Part shown: piece by piece, positions 47,410 through 56,597 of the stretch
Numbering within the stretch: position 1 is the first letter of the stretch
Layout: each line of letters starts with the position of its first letter
Source of the DNA: Ruminococcaceae bacterium UBA3753
GTDB lineage: Bacteria > Bacillota > Clostridia > Oscillospirales > Acutalibacteraceae
DNA length: 64,000 bases
NCBI GenBank assembly: GCA_002372375.1
Contig: DFGJ01000038.1
Span: forward strand, 23,159 to 87,158
Direction: 5' to 3'
Program-made: the position numbers and the translations under genes
The notes under the pieces: model-generated
The model's input: only the letters and a program-made list of their open reading frames with translations
What the model was told of the DNA's origin: nothing
The model's database searches: none

Positions 47410-47614
47410 CCTTGTCCACATAGCGAGCGCAATAGCAATAAAAGTGGAAAGGTTTCTAATCAATTTTTAAACGTTCTAATATCCCATAAGCTTTAAGACT
47501 TCTTTGGCTGCCATTTGTTCCGCCTGCTTTTTACTTTTCCCAGTGCCAATTTGCTCACAGAACGAGTGCAGTGGCACTAAAGGTGGAAAGGTTTCTAATC
47601 AATTTTTAAACGTT
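47410..47614 (-). repeat. 3'-echo of rnc (one clear copy plus a fragment, 139-bp period)
   Basis: The last ~85 bp of rnc with the following ~50 bp is repeated once, stop codon to stop codon at 139 bp (47476 and 47615), almost without change. A further partial unit lies at about 47410-47460. The remaining spacer to 47132 has no gene. Confidence 0.85.
47476..47577 (-). pseudogene. RNase III C-terminal echo mini-ORF (33 residues)
   Basis: A GTG codon opens a frame with a short new N terminus (MPLHSFCEQI) that joins the parental frame at GTGKSKKQAEQMAAKEVLKL and stops at the parental stop. It contains only the last helix of the double-stranded-RNA-binding domain. Confidence 0.4.
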
Positions 47615-48322
47615 CTAATATCCCATAAGCTTTAAGACTTCTTTGGCTGCCATTTGCTCTGCCTGCTTTTTACTTTTCCCAGTGCCAATACCAAGAACAT
47701 TAGAATTTATTTGAGCGCTCATTTTAAACAACTTATTGTGAGCAGGACCACTTTCCTCCATTAGGCTATAGGTAATCTTCTCCCCTTTGTTCTTTTGAAC
47801 GATCTCCTGAAGAATAGTCTTGTAGTCATCAAAAATAAATGAAGCCATGTTCAATAGTTCATGTTTTATAAACCTGAGTATAAAGCTTCTGGCTTCCTCT
47901 AAACCACCATCGAGATAAATTGCTGCGATAACAGCTTCAAAAGCATCTGCTAAAATGGATTCTCTGCATGCACCGTTGCAATGTTGCTCACCGTGGCTTA
48001 ATAGTAAAAAAGAACCAACGTTTATGTCCTTAGAGAATTTGCAGAGTGTTTTTTCACAAACTAAACTAGCCCTAAGTTTCGAGAGTTTTCCTTCGGGAAG
48101 ATCGGGATAGTTTTTAAAAATATGCTCTGTGACTATGACACTAAGAACGGCATCTCCTAAAAATTCGAGTCTTTCGTTGTTTTTTAAGTTTGCTTTAGCC
48201 TCATTTGCAAAAGAAGAATGAGTTAAGGCTGTTTTTAATAGAGAAATATCTTTAAAACTGTAATTTAAAATTTTTTCAAAATCTTCTAATACATTACATT
48301 TCTCAGTTTCTTTTTTTTGCAT
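47615..48322 (-). CDS. rnc: Ribonuclease III
   Basis: RNase III cleaves double-stranded RNA in rRNA precursors and regulatory duplexes. The signature NERLEFLGDAVLSV near residue 41 and the second acidic site DAFEAVIAAIYLDGG near 117 are present, followed by a dsRNA-binding domain from about residue 158 to the end (KSKKQAEQMAAKEVLKLM). The 235 aa length is typical. It lies 1.2 kb from plsX on the same strand; in many Firmicutes acpP sits between the two, but it is missing here and the gap is filled by plsX echoes. Confidence 0.96.
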   Translation of the reverse strand: MQKKETEKCNVLEDFEKILNYSFKDISLLKTALTHSSFANEAKANLKNNERLEFLGDAVLSVIVTEHIFKNYPDLPEGKLSKLRASLVCEKTLCKFSKDINVGSFLLLSHGEQHCNGACRESILADAFEAVIAAIYLDGGLEEARSFILRFIKHELLNMASFIFDDYKTILQEIVQKNKGEKITYSLMEESGPAHNKLFKMSAQINSNVLGIGTGKSKKQAEQMAAKEVLKLMGY

Positions 48323-48780
48323 GACAACTTAGCACCTTATAGCCAATCACAAAAGATTATAACTTTTAGACTATACAACAATTTTTTATTTAAAGATACA
48401 ATTAGTCAAAGTTTAGAGATCAAGACTGCGTTCTATTTCATTGCTAATTCGGACGAAAATCGCTAAAGATTTGGAAGTACTCAAATAATAACTACATAAG
48501 TTTCCATTATATTAAACTATGTTTCAAAAATTGACGTTACTTTTTAGTAAAACGATGGCAGACGCCTAATTTAAAAAACATATTACTGCATTTTAATTCT
48601 TAAATTCTTTAGTATCCGCGGCCACCGTACCACAGATGCATCGCGACGGGAACACAATTTAGACTCATGTTCCCTAAATAATTGTTAGTTTGTAGCATTT
48701 TATTTATATGTCTCACTTATACATGATTCTTTAAGTGAACTTAACTGTCGAAACAAAGACCTACTTCTTTCTTCCAGAAA
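48323..48780. other. Spacer between the plsX array and rnc
   Basis: About 460 bp of AT-rich sequence upstream of rnc. No gene is seen, including no acyl carrier protein gene, which would be expected here by synteny. Confidence 0.35.
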
Positions 48781-49507
48781 TGTGCTTAAGGTATATAGTG
48801 CAAATTGTGGATGCCATAGCGCAAAATTTATACGGAAGCTTTCTGTAAATTAAGACTTTTCTCAATACTACGATCGATGTTGCCGTTTATGCAGTCTATA
48901 TTTTGTCTGGCTGCATGTCTGAAAGTATCTGCTTGAAAAATGTCGTGATTTTTGATGAAGTCCACACATTAGACGTGATGAGATTATATCGCGAAATTTA
49001 TGTAGAAGTTTTCTGTAAATTAAGACTTTCTTCAATACCACGACCGATATTGCCGTTTATGTAGTCTATAGTCTGCCTGATCGCATTTTTAAAAGTATCT
49101 GATTTAAAAATGTCGTGATTCTTGAAGAAGTTCATATTTTAGAAGAGCTGAGCTTACATTGTGAAATTTATGTAGAAGTTTTCTGTAAATTAAGATTTTC
49201 TTCAATGCCACGACCGATATTGCCGTCTATGTAGTCTATAGTCTGCCTGATCGCATTTTTAAAAGTATCTGATTTAAAAATGTCGTGATTCTTGAAGAAG
49301 TTCATATTTTAGAAGAGCTGAGCTTACATTGCGAAATTTATGTAGAAGTTTTCTGTAAATTAAGATTTTCTTCAATGCCACGACTGATATTGCCGTTTAT
49401 GTAGTCAATAGTTTGCTTGAACGCATGTTTGAAGGTGTCTGATCTAAAAATGTCGTGATTTCTGAAGAAGTTCACACACTGGAAGTGATTAGATTATATC
49501 GCGAAAT
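48781..49507 (-). repeat. 3'-echo array of plsX (four extra copies, exact 170-bp period)
   Basis: The 3' end of plsX is followed by four copies. The same position of the unit (gcgaaattta) falls at 49501, 49331, 49161, 48991 and 48821, every interval being exactly 170 bp. Each extra copy encodes a complete 45-residue frame on the minus strand: 49338-49475 (GTG), 49168-49305 (ATG), 48998-49135 (ATG) and 48828-48965 (GTG). All share a new N terminus close to MNFFKNHDIF, then the PlsX tail DTFKNAIRQTIDYINGNIGR to the parental stop. The farthest copy has the most amino-acid changes but no indel or premature stop. No clear Shine-Dalgarno sequence was seen. Confidence 0.92.
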
Positions 49508-50521
49508 TTATGCAGAAGTTCCCTGTAAATTAAGATTTTCTTCAATACCACGACCGATATTGCCGTTTATGTAGTCTATAGTCTGCCTGATGGCGTTTTT
49601 AAAAGTGTCTGATTTAGAATTGCCGTGGGCCTTAAAAACAGGTTTTTTCAATCCAAGAATAGGTGCACCACCGTATTCTCTGTAATCTAGGTTGTCCTTA
49701 AGCGACTTTAAATTATTAAGCAATAACAAACTTGCAAATTTTGTTTTTAAATTTTTGTAAAATATTTCTCTCATTTCGCTTAAAATGAATTTAGCCACAC
49801 CTTCGTAGAGTTTTAAGACAATGTTTCCAGTGAATCCATCAGTGACCACCACGTCTATATTACTTGTGGGGATATCTCTGGCCTCTAAGTTACCCGAAAA
49901 GTTGATCACACCGTCTTCTTTCAATTGCTCAAGTTTTTTGTATACATCATGCTGAAAGGGTCCCCCTTTGTGTTCCTCTGTTCCAATATTCACAAGCCCG
50001 ACCTTGGGTTTGGCCACTCCCATGGCTCTGTTCATGTACAAAGAGCCCATAACAGCAAACTGAGCCAACATTTCTGGTCTGCATTCCACATTTGCGCCAC
50101 CGTCAACCAACATAAAAAAGCCATTTTTTTTAGGTACAATTGGGGCAAAAGCACACCTCTTTATTCCCTGTATCCTCTTAACGATAAAGGTCGAGCCCAT
50201 CACCAAAGCACCACTATTTCCAGCGGATATGAAAGCCTCACCTTTACCCTCATAAAGTAGTCTTAGACCCTTCGCCATTGAAGACTCTTTCTTACTTTTC
50301 ATTATTTCAGAGGGTTCATCTGTCATGGATATTACTTCATCAGTGTCAACTATCTCCATATGATATAGTAGAACATTGTTTTCACTTGAAGTTTGCTTTA
50401 TGATAGCCTCATTTCCGACAAGCACTATATTAATTCCATACTCTGCTACAGCTTTAGCACACCCCTTAAGGATTTCAAGTGGTGCATTGTCACCACCAAA
50501 AGCATCAACGATTATTTTCAA
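49508..50521 (-). CDS. plsX: Phosphate acyltransferase PlsX
   Basis: PlsX converts acyl-ACP to acyl-phosphate, the donor for PlsY in phospholipid synthesis. The N terminus DAFGGDNAPLEILKG, the SAGNSGALVMGS segment near residue 98 and DGFTGNIVLKLYEG near 235 are conserved. The 337 aa length is normal. plsY would be expected near der but is not in the window. The 3' end is echoed four times downstream. Confidence 0.96.
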   Translation of the reverse strand: MKIIVDAFGGDNAPLEILKGCAKAVAEYGINIVLVGNEAIIKQTSSENNVLLYHMEIVDTDEVISMTDEPSEIMKSKKESSMAKGLRLLYEGKGEAFISAGNSGALVMGSTFIVKRIQGIKRCAFAPIVPKKNGFFMLVDGGANVECRPEMLAQFAVMGSLYMNRAMGVAKPKVGLVNIGTEEHKGGPFQHDVYKKLEQLKEDGVINFSGNLEARDIPTSNIDVVVTDGFTGNIVLKLYEGVAKFILSEMREIFYKNLKTKFASLLLLNNLKSLKDNLDYREYGGAPILGLKKPVFKAHGNSKSDTFKNAIRQTIDYINGNIGRGIEENLNLQGTSA

Positions 50522-50944
50522 ATTACTACGTCATCCCTTCAAAGTAATTAACTGCAGACAAAAACTTAATAATTTGTTAAAAATGCAAACATCAAAATCC
50601 AATTAACTATAATATATTAGAGTCTATTTGTCTAATATTTTGAATAATAGCGTCTTTTGAATTAGTTTTATATCAAAAACAGATATATGAAATGCAGTAC
50701 ACGGTCGGTTGATTTAGTTATTCAAGAAGTTAAGTATGTTTAACGTAGAAACTTTAATTTTGAACTTGTCTCTATTTTATCTTTTCAAGACCAGAGTTTT
50801 TGTCGGTGAAGTTATTCTTATATGTAAATCTATAAATTCGTTTTACATACCAAAAAATTTTATTGACTAAAATTTTATGCTCATACATAGTCGATTGTAG
50901 CTCGTACGTGATTGAGCTATAAATTTAATCTTTGGAGGGTTTCT
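50522..50944. other. Divergent spacer between plsX and the second exported family
   Basis: The region is AT-rich and without a gene. A TTGACT at 50863-50868 with CATAGT at 50886-50891 (17-base spacing), or TACATA at 50884-50889, may form the promoter of the rightward exported gene. Confidence 0.4.
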
Positions 50945-51811
50945 ATGTTAAAAGAGTTGGTGTCGGGTGTCGGTACTATTAGTCTGGTTGGTAGTCCTTT
51001 AGTTTGCGTGAGTGCGTCGAACGTTACGCAGTCGCAGTCTGTGGAGGAAAAATTGGCGAATTTTATTGTGGGTGTAGTTAAGGGCGAGATAGATGGTGAC
51101 GAGATTGAACTTTATAATAAGGTAGCGGAAGTTCTTCCCGCTGGGTTCTATTTTTATGTTATGGAGTATATTAAAAAAGTGACTAATGATATGTCACTGC
51201 CGGCTGTTCTAGATGTTGGAGCCAAAAATCGGTTGGCAAGGTTGACTGATGCTGTGTATAAGCTTTATCTTGAGCGATTTGAAGGATTAGATAAAAACGC
51301 CGAAACTGTGGCGAAGGCGAAGAGTTTATACAAGTTTGCAGAAGCTTGTACGGACGCTTTTGCTGAGGGTAAATTATCAGAGATTGCTAGTTATTTTAAA
51401 GAAAATTTGACAGAGGGTGATGTTGAGAATGTTACGGACGTAGTTTTAGAAAATTTGTTTGGTAAGGGCGACGAAATAAATGTATTGTTGGACCTTGTGG
51501 GCAACCGAGCTTATTTCGAAAGACTGTGTTCTGATGATCGTTTTTACGAATCTAAGCCTTTATGTAGTGGTAGTTTCTATGATTACATGAATAAGTTTCA
51601 AGTGGAACTTTCGAGGCGGCCTGAGGCGTCAGGTGCGTTGGTAAAGTGTTTTCTTAAAGGTGAGCTAAAGACTGGTAGTACCCCTGCAAAGCCGTTGGAT
51701 ATTATAGCACCTGAATTAGATGAAGAATACATTTCGTATTTTAAACCAAAAAAGGTTTGCAGTAGCAAGTCTGTGAAGGCTAACAGTTTGCGAAAGCTGC
51801 GCAGGCGCTAG
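50945..51811 (+). CDS. Exported protein of unknown function, family 2, copy A
   Basis: I do not recognise this 288 aa protein. The N terminus is a hydrophobic stretch (VSGVGTISLVGSPLVCVSA) ending in a probable cleavage site near residue 25; its charged start is weak (one Lys). The mature part is acidic and helical, with a conserved NLTEGD motif in the middle, a two-cysteine segment (LCSDDRFYESKPLC) near residue 198 and a C-terminal block STPAKPLDIIAPELDEEY. ATG 50945 follows GGAGGG at ideal spacing. A tandem paralog lies 172 bases downstream. A host-facing role is only a guess. Confidence 0.78.
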   Translation: MLKELVSGVGTISLVGSPLVCVSASNVTQSQSVEEKLANFIVGVVKGEIDGDEIELYNKVAEVLPAGFYFYVMEYIKKVTNDMSLPAVLDVGAKNRLARLTDAVYKLYLERFEGLDKNAETVAKAKSLYKFAEACTDAFAEGKLSEIASYFKENLTEGDVENVTDVVLENLFGKGDEINVLLDLVGNRAYFERLCSDDRFYESKPLCSGSFYDYMNKFQVELSRRPEASGALVKCFLKGELKTGSTPAKPLDIIAPELDEEYISYFKPKKVCSSKSVKANSLRKLRRR

Positions 51812-51921
51812 CGGCGTTCTCGCACATTGCTGTTTTATGATTGTGGGTGCAGTCTGCTATGTTATGCCCCGGTGTTTGTTTTGGCAATATTAGCGGATCA
51901 TCACCGTCAGCGAACTTTTGG

Positions 51922-51951
51922 TTGACTAATATCATTAAATTTGTGTATATT
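51922..51951 (+). promoter_or_regulatory. Predicted sigma-A promoter of family 2 copy B
   Basis: TTGACT (51922-51927), an 18-base spacer ending in TG, and TATATT (51946-51951) precede copy B, leaving a leader of about 25 bases that contains an AAGGGG ribosome-binding site. Confidence 0.6.
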
Positions 51952-51983
51952 ATAGGCGCGGTTTTATTTTAAGGGGTGCTTTT

Positions 51984-52835
51984 ATGTTTAATAAAGTTGT
52001 TTCTGGTATTGGTACTTTTAGTCTAGTTGGTAGTCCTTTAGCTTGTGCGAGTATGTCGAACGTTGTGCAGTCGCAGTCTTTTGAGGATAAATTAGCGGAT
52101 CTTGTTGGTGGCGTTATAAAAGGCGAGGTAGATGTTGACGAGGATGAGCTATATAAGAAACTAGTGGGAGTTTTCCCCGCTGAGGGACTAATTAATTTTT
52201 TGGAGTATTTTGGAAAAGTGGTTGCGCCACTGCCACTTGCTCTAGATGCTGAAGCTAAGAATCGTTTGAGAAGGTTGTTTGGCGCTTTTCATAAGCTTTC
52301 TCTGGAGCGTTTTGAAGGACTAGGTAAAAACGCCGACGTTGTGGCGAAGGTGAAGAGTATGTACAGGTTCGAAAAAGCTTGCATGGACGCTTACGTTGAG
52401 GGTAAAGTGCCAGTGCTTTCTAGTTATTTTAAAGAAAATTTGACAGAGGGTGATGCTGAGAATGCTTTGGGCGTAGTTGAAGTGAATGGTGAGCACGGCG
52501 ACATTAAAAATGTGTTCCTGGGCCTTGCGAGTGTTACAGCTAATTTTGAAAGAATTTGTTCTGATGACCGGATTTACGAATCCAAACCATTGTGTAATGG
52601 CAGTGTTCTCGATTACATGACTGAGGTTCAAGAGAAGTTTTTGGGACGTCCTGATCCATCAAGGGTGTTAAGGGAGTGCCTAGATAAAGGTGAGCTAAAA
52701 AAGACTGGTAGTACTCCTGCAAAGCCGTTGGATATTATAGCGCCTGAATTAGATGAAGAATACACTTCGTGGTTTAAATCAAAAAAGGTTTGCGACAACA
52801 AGGTGGAGAAAGTTAATAATTTACGCAATCGCTAG
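51984..52835 (+). CDS. Exported protein of unknown function, family 2, copy B
   Basis: This 283 aa protein is the tandem paralog of the preceding gene. It shares the leader (VSGIGTFSLVGSPLACAS), the SYFKENLTEGDAEN motif, the paired-cysteine segment (ICSDDRIYESKPLC) and the C-terminal STPAKPLDIIAPELDEEY block, which is nearly identical at DNA level. The sequence after the stop is also similar in both copies, so the duplication covered the transcription unit. LAC before a Ser might suggest a lipobox, but a Pro at -3 makes this unlikely. The function is unknown. Confidence 0.78.
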   Translation: MFNKVVSGIGTFSLVGSPLACASMSNVVQSQSFEDKLADLVGGVIKGEVDVDEDELYKKLVGVFPAEGLINFLEYFGKVVAPLPLALDAEAKNRLRRLFGAFHKLSLERFEGLGKNADVVAKVKSMYRFEKACMDAYVEGKVPVLSSYFKENLTEGDAENALGVVEVNGEHGDIKNVFLGLASVTANFERICSDDRIYESKPLCNGSVLDYMTEVQEKFLGRPDPSRVLRECLDKGELKKTGSTPAKPLDIIAPELDEEYTSWFKSKKVCDNKVEKVNNLRNR

Positions 52836-53324
52836 TAGTGTCCTCTAGCATTGTTATTATCAGATTGTGGGTTCAGCCTGCTGTGTTGTGCCCACATTTT
52901 TCGTTTTAGTGGCAAGTATCATACAGTTTAGGAATATTTTTTAGCTGGGGTTGTCACGGTAAAAGTATTTTTTAGCTATGAATTTGTTTTAGGGTATGGT
53001 TTTATATTTTGTGAACATATTCATCAGTTGAAAAAAGTTGGGGCTTTGTTTGTTTTGCTTTTTGATCAGCGATTAAGTCACAAACGGCCTTTTTTGCTCG
53101 CTACTTCCGTTAAGGTGAAAAAGTGTGTGTTTGTGTGTGCCTTTCCTTTTTCACTTCTTTTTCAAGTGGACTTATATTAGGAATATCTCTTATTTGCTAA
53201 TTTATCCTATGGTTTAAATAGTTTAGGTAGTCTGTTTTAAGGATAGTCACTAGCTGGTTGCTGGTTTGTTTATTAATTAATACTCGGTTAGTTTTTCTTT
53301 GTTCTAAATTAAAAATATTTGCAA
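52836..53324. other. Spacer between family 2 and the topA echo
   Basis: No gene is visible. It contains the terminator at 53115-53162. The first ~60 bases resemble the sequence following copy A. Confidence 0.4.
53115..53162 (+). terminator. Rho-independent terminator after the family 2 genes
   Basis: GTGAAAAAG (53115-53123) pairs with CTTTTTCAC (53146-53154), followed by TTCTTTTT. The AAAAAG/CTTTTT stem could also serve the opposite strand. Confidence 0.55.
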
Positions 53325-53544
53325 ACTCCTAACCGTTCTTTTCTGTCTTGTATCCACAGTCTGCATTTTTGGTTGCAAAACGCACTTAGTTTGTGTCTAT
53401 TTTTTTATGGTATCTTCACAGCAACGGCATTTTTGTACGCAAAATTACGTTATTCCAAGTTTCTTACTTTTAAAATAAAGTTACAAGTCAGCAACCAATA
53501 AGGGAGCTTAGGTGGATTCGGCTGTTAAAAACGTTTGCGGATTT
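53325..53544 (-). repeat. 3'-echo of topA (one worn copy, ~210-bp period)
   Basis: Sequence at about 53329-53420 copies the last ~90 bp of topA. The common run ttgtatccacagtct is present in both, as is the decayed equivalent of the last CxxC element. On the minus strand an 18-codon frame from a GTG ends in the parental-like tail CGYKTEKNG and stop (parent CGYKKEKNI). Confidence 0.75.
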
Positions 53545-55773
53545 TTAAATGTTCTTTTCTTTCTTGTATCCACAGTCTTCATTCTGGCAATAAATGGTTC
53601 CCTTTTTGTCTTTCTTTTTGAAAAGGGTATTGTTGCAGTTTGGGCACTTTTCCGCTGTAGGTTCATCCCAGGATAGAAAATCACACTTTGGATATGCTGA
53701 ACAACCATAAAAATATCGTTTTCGTTTAGATAGCCTTTTTACAAGTTCTTTACCGCATTTAGGACAATTACCCGGTATTTTTTCTTTTATGCGCGCTGTA
53801 CCTTTACACTCAGGGTAATCAGGGCAAGACAAAAACTTTCCATACCTTCCAAATTTCACAACCATATTTTTTCCACAATTAGGGCATGGTGTATCACTCA
53901 TTTCTCCTGTTTCAGGTTTTATGACGCCACCCTCAATAATTATTCTCTTTATATTTTTACAATCCGGGTATCCAGAGCAACCTAAAAATTTTCCATACTT
54001 GTTCGATTTAACAACCATTGGTTTTCCGCATTTATTACATTTTATGTCCGTTACATCGGATTTAAGAGAAATTTTTAAGTCTTTAGTGTTTTCTACAGCT
54101 TCCTTCAAAGTCACTTTGAATTCATCGTAAAAATTTTTCAGCAGATCAGTCCACTGCTTCTTACCTGCTTCAACTAAATCTAAGTTACTTTCCATCTCAG
54201 CTGTAAATTTTACATCTACTATGTTGGGAAAACACCTTTTCATTAAATTTACTACGGCAACTCCAAGTTCTGTTGGAAATAAATTTTTGCCATCCTTTCC
54301 AACGTATTCACGTGCCAAAATGGTAGAAATCGTAGCAGCGTATGTTGACGGTCTACCAATACCATTTTCCTCGAGTGCCTTAATTAAAGATGCTTCTGTG
54401 TACCTGGGTGGGGGCTCTGTAAAGTGTTGCGCGGGCAAAAGCTCTTTTAAATTTAATATTTCACCAGTTTTTATAGAAAATAAAACTTCATTTTTTGCCT
54501 GATCTTCTTTTGTCTCTTTGTTTAAAATCGTGAAGCCCCTAAACTTGATTGTGTATCCGCTAGATTTAAATAAACAGTCTTTAGCTTCAATATTAACACT
54601 GGCGGTATTGTGGACACAGTCTGCCATTTGACTCTTTAAAAATCTTTGCCATATCAGCTTATAAAGTTTGTATTGTTCATCTTTTAGTGAAGATTTTATA
54701 GACTCTGGGTCTAAATAAACGTTAGTGGGTCTTATTGCCTCGTGACCATCTTGAGCACTTGCCCTTGACTTGTAGTGCCTAGATTTTTCTGGCAGATACT
54801 CTTCCCCGAAAGTCTCCTTAACGTAATCTCTGGCAGAAGATATGGCATTCTCAGATATTCTTAAAGAATCTGTTCTCATGTAAGTGATCAAACCCGTAAG
54901 GCCTGCATCTTTGAGTTCTATGCCTTCATATAAATTTTGAGCTATTTGCATAGTCATTTTAGATGTAAAACCCAAATTCTTTGAAGCTTCTTGTTGCATT
55001 GTAGACGTTGTAAAAGGCGGACTTGGTGACTTTTTTCTCGTGCTTTTTCTTACACTTTTAACTTTGTAAACAGCATCGTTTAGTAAAGAAAGAATTGAGT
55101 CCACTTGCTCTTTGTCTTTAAGAGGAAGCTTTTTCCCGCCTTGCCCATAAAAAGAGGCCTCTATTTTTTGATTTTTTTTAAAATTAAAAATAGCATCAAG
55201 GGTCCAATATTCTTCCGGGACAAAATTTTCTATTTCTGCTTCTCTTTCAACAATTATTCTTACTGCTACGCTTTGTACTCTTCCAGCCGAAAGTCCTCCT
55301 CTTATTTTTCTTGAAACAAACGGACTAAGTTTATAGCCTACTAGTCGGTCCAAAATTCTTCGTGCTTGCTGTGCATTTACAAGATCCATATCTATCTTTC
55401 TGGGTTTTTTCATACCTAACTCTACGCCATTTTTTGTTATTTCATTAAAAGTTACTCTATTCTTTTTTGAAGGGTCCAAATTCAAGATATAAGCGAGGTG
55501 CCAAGATATGGCTTCACCTTCTCTGTCTGGGTCGGTTGCGAGGTAAACTTTTTTGCTCTTCCGGCAGGCGTTTTCCAATTCTTTAATTACTTTTTCTTTA
55601 CCCTCTATAATTTCGTATTTTGGTTCAAAATTTTTTCTGGTATTTACACTAAGCCCTTTAGCAGGTAAGTCGCGGACATGCCCTACAGATGCTAAAATTT
55701 GGTAGCCTTTGCCTAAGTACTTTTTTATTGTTTTTGCTTTTGCGGGTGACTCGACTATAACTAAATTAGACAA
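53545..55773 (-). CDS. topA: DNA topoisomerase I
   Basis: TopA relaxes negative supercoils by transient single-strand cleavage. Toprim motifs IVESPAKAKTI at the N terminus and TDPDREGEAISWH near residue 80 are intact. The active-site Tyr is in GLITYMRTDS near residue 295, and PPRYTEASLIKALEENGIGR is near 454. The C terminus has four Cys4 zinc ribbons (CNKC, CPNC, CPKC, CPNC starts, about residues 575-735), more than many relatives. The 742 aa length is typical. TTG start with GGAGA upstream. dprA lies upstream on the same strand, the usual order in Firmicutes. Confidence 0.97.
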   Translation of the reverse strand: MSNLVIVESPAKAKTIKKYLGKGYQILASVGHVRDLPAKGLSVNTRKNFEPKYEIIEGKEKVIKELENACRKSKKVYLATDPDREGEAISWHLAYILNLDPSKKNRVTFNEITKNGVELGMKKPRKIDMDLVNAQQARRILDRLVGYKLSPFVSRKIRGGLSAGRVQSVAVRIIVEREAEIENFVPEEYWTLDAIFNFKKNQKIEASFYGQGGKKLPLKDKEQVDSILSLLNDAVYKVKSVRKSTRKKSPSPPFTTSTMQQEASKNLGFTSKMTMQIAQNLYEGIELKDAGLTGLITYMRTDSLRISENAISSARDYVKETFGEEYLPEKSRHYKSRASAQDGHEAIRPTNVYLDPESIKSSLKDEQYKLYKLIWQRFLKSQMADCVHNTASVNIEAKDCLFKSSGYTIKFRGFTILNKETKEDQAKNEVLFSIKTGEILNLKELLPAQHFTEPPPRYTEASLIKALEENGIGRPSTYAATISTILAREYVGKDGKNLFPTELGVAVVNLMKRCFPNIVDVKFTAEMESNLDLVEAGKKQWTDLLKNFYDEFKVTLKEAVENTKDLKISLKSDVTDIKCNKCGKPMVVKSNKYGKFLGCSGYPDCKNIKRIIIEGGVIKPETGEMSDTPCPNCGKNMVVKFGRYGKFLSCPDYPECKGTARIKEKIPGNCPKCGKELVKRLSKRKRYFYGCSAYPKCDFLSWDEPTAEKCPNCNNTLFKKKDKKGTIYCQNEDCGYKKEKNI

Positions 55774-56597
55774 CTTTATTATTTCTCCTAACCTAACCCG
55801 ATGTTTCGAATGTTAATTTTTAAGTTTACTTAACTTTTATTATTTAAGCATTTGCGTATTGTTACACTTATTGTTATCAACCTCAAGTATATTTTAGTTT
55901 CATATAAGGAATTTTTTAAAAACGAATAAACAGAATTAAAAGATTATGCATAACGGACGTTTTAAAACTTTAGCTTTAAAAATACGATTTTAAAAAATTA
56001 CAATCACACAACTACATAAAAAGCATGTAGCTAAAAAATTTTAAATAGGCCCGGCAAGCCTGTTGTTTTCAATCTAACTGGTTGCCATGCAAATTTATTT
56101 TCAATTTTTAATATATCTTCCGCCTGGTAGGCTTTTAGTTAAATCCAAGATTTCTAGTTCGGTTAGGCACTTTAGTACAATTGTGATACATAACTGAATA
56201 AAAAAATGTGCGGCTAAAAAATCTTAACTAGGCCTAGCAAATCTGTTAAATATAATTTAGCTGGTTGCCATGCAAACCTGTTTTCAATTTTTAATATACC
56301 TTCCGCCCGGTAGGCTTTTAGTTAAGTCCAAGATTTCTAGTTCGGTTAAGCACTTTCATACAGTTGAAACATCGAGCTTTGCTCTGAAAACTATGACGTC
56401 TATAGGCTCATTTTCAATTTTTAATATACCTTCCGCCTGGTAGACTTTTAGTTAAGTCCAAGATTTCTAGTTCGGTTAGGCACTTTAGTACAATTGTGAT
56501 ACATAACTGCCTAAAAAAATGTGCGGCTAAAAAAATTTTAGCTAGGCTTAGCAAATCTGTTAAATACAATTTAGCTGGTTGCCATGCACACCTGTTT
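55774..56597 (-). repeat. 3'-echo array of dprA (three extra copies, 130-184-bp spacing)
   Basis: The end of dprA (ttttcaatttttaatata, then the codons for the tail PGGRYIK) recurs at 56098, 56281 and 56411, against 56595 in the gene, giving spacings of 183, 130 and 184 bp. The middle copy includes a longer piece of coding sequence, so the units have different breakpoints. Copies agree with each other at ~90%. The ~300 bp from 55774 to about 56050 is AT-rich with no gene and contains the end of topA's upstream region. Confidence 0.88.

Noticed and set aside
51984..52100. Lipoprotein signal (LAC) in exported family 2
   Set aside because: The residue at -3 is Pro and the N terminus lacks a proper basic region; copy A has LVC at the same place, so a lipobox is unlikely.
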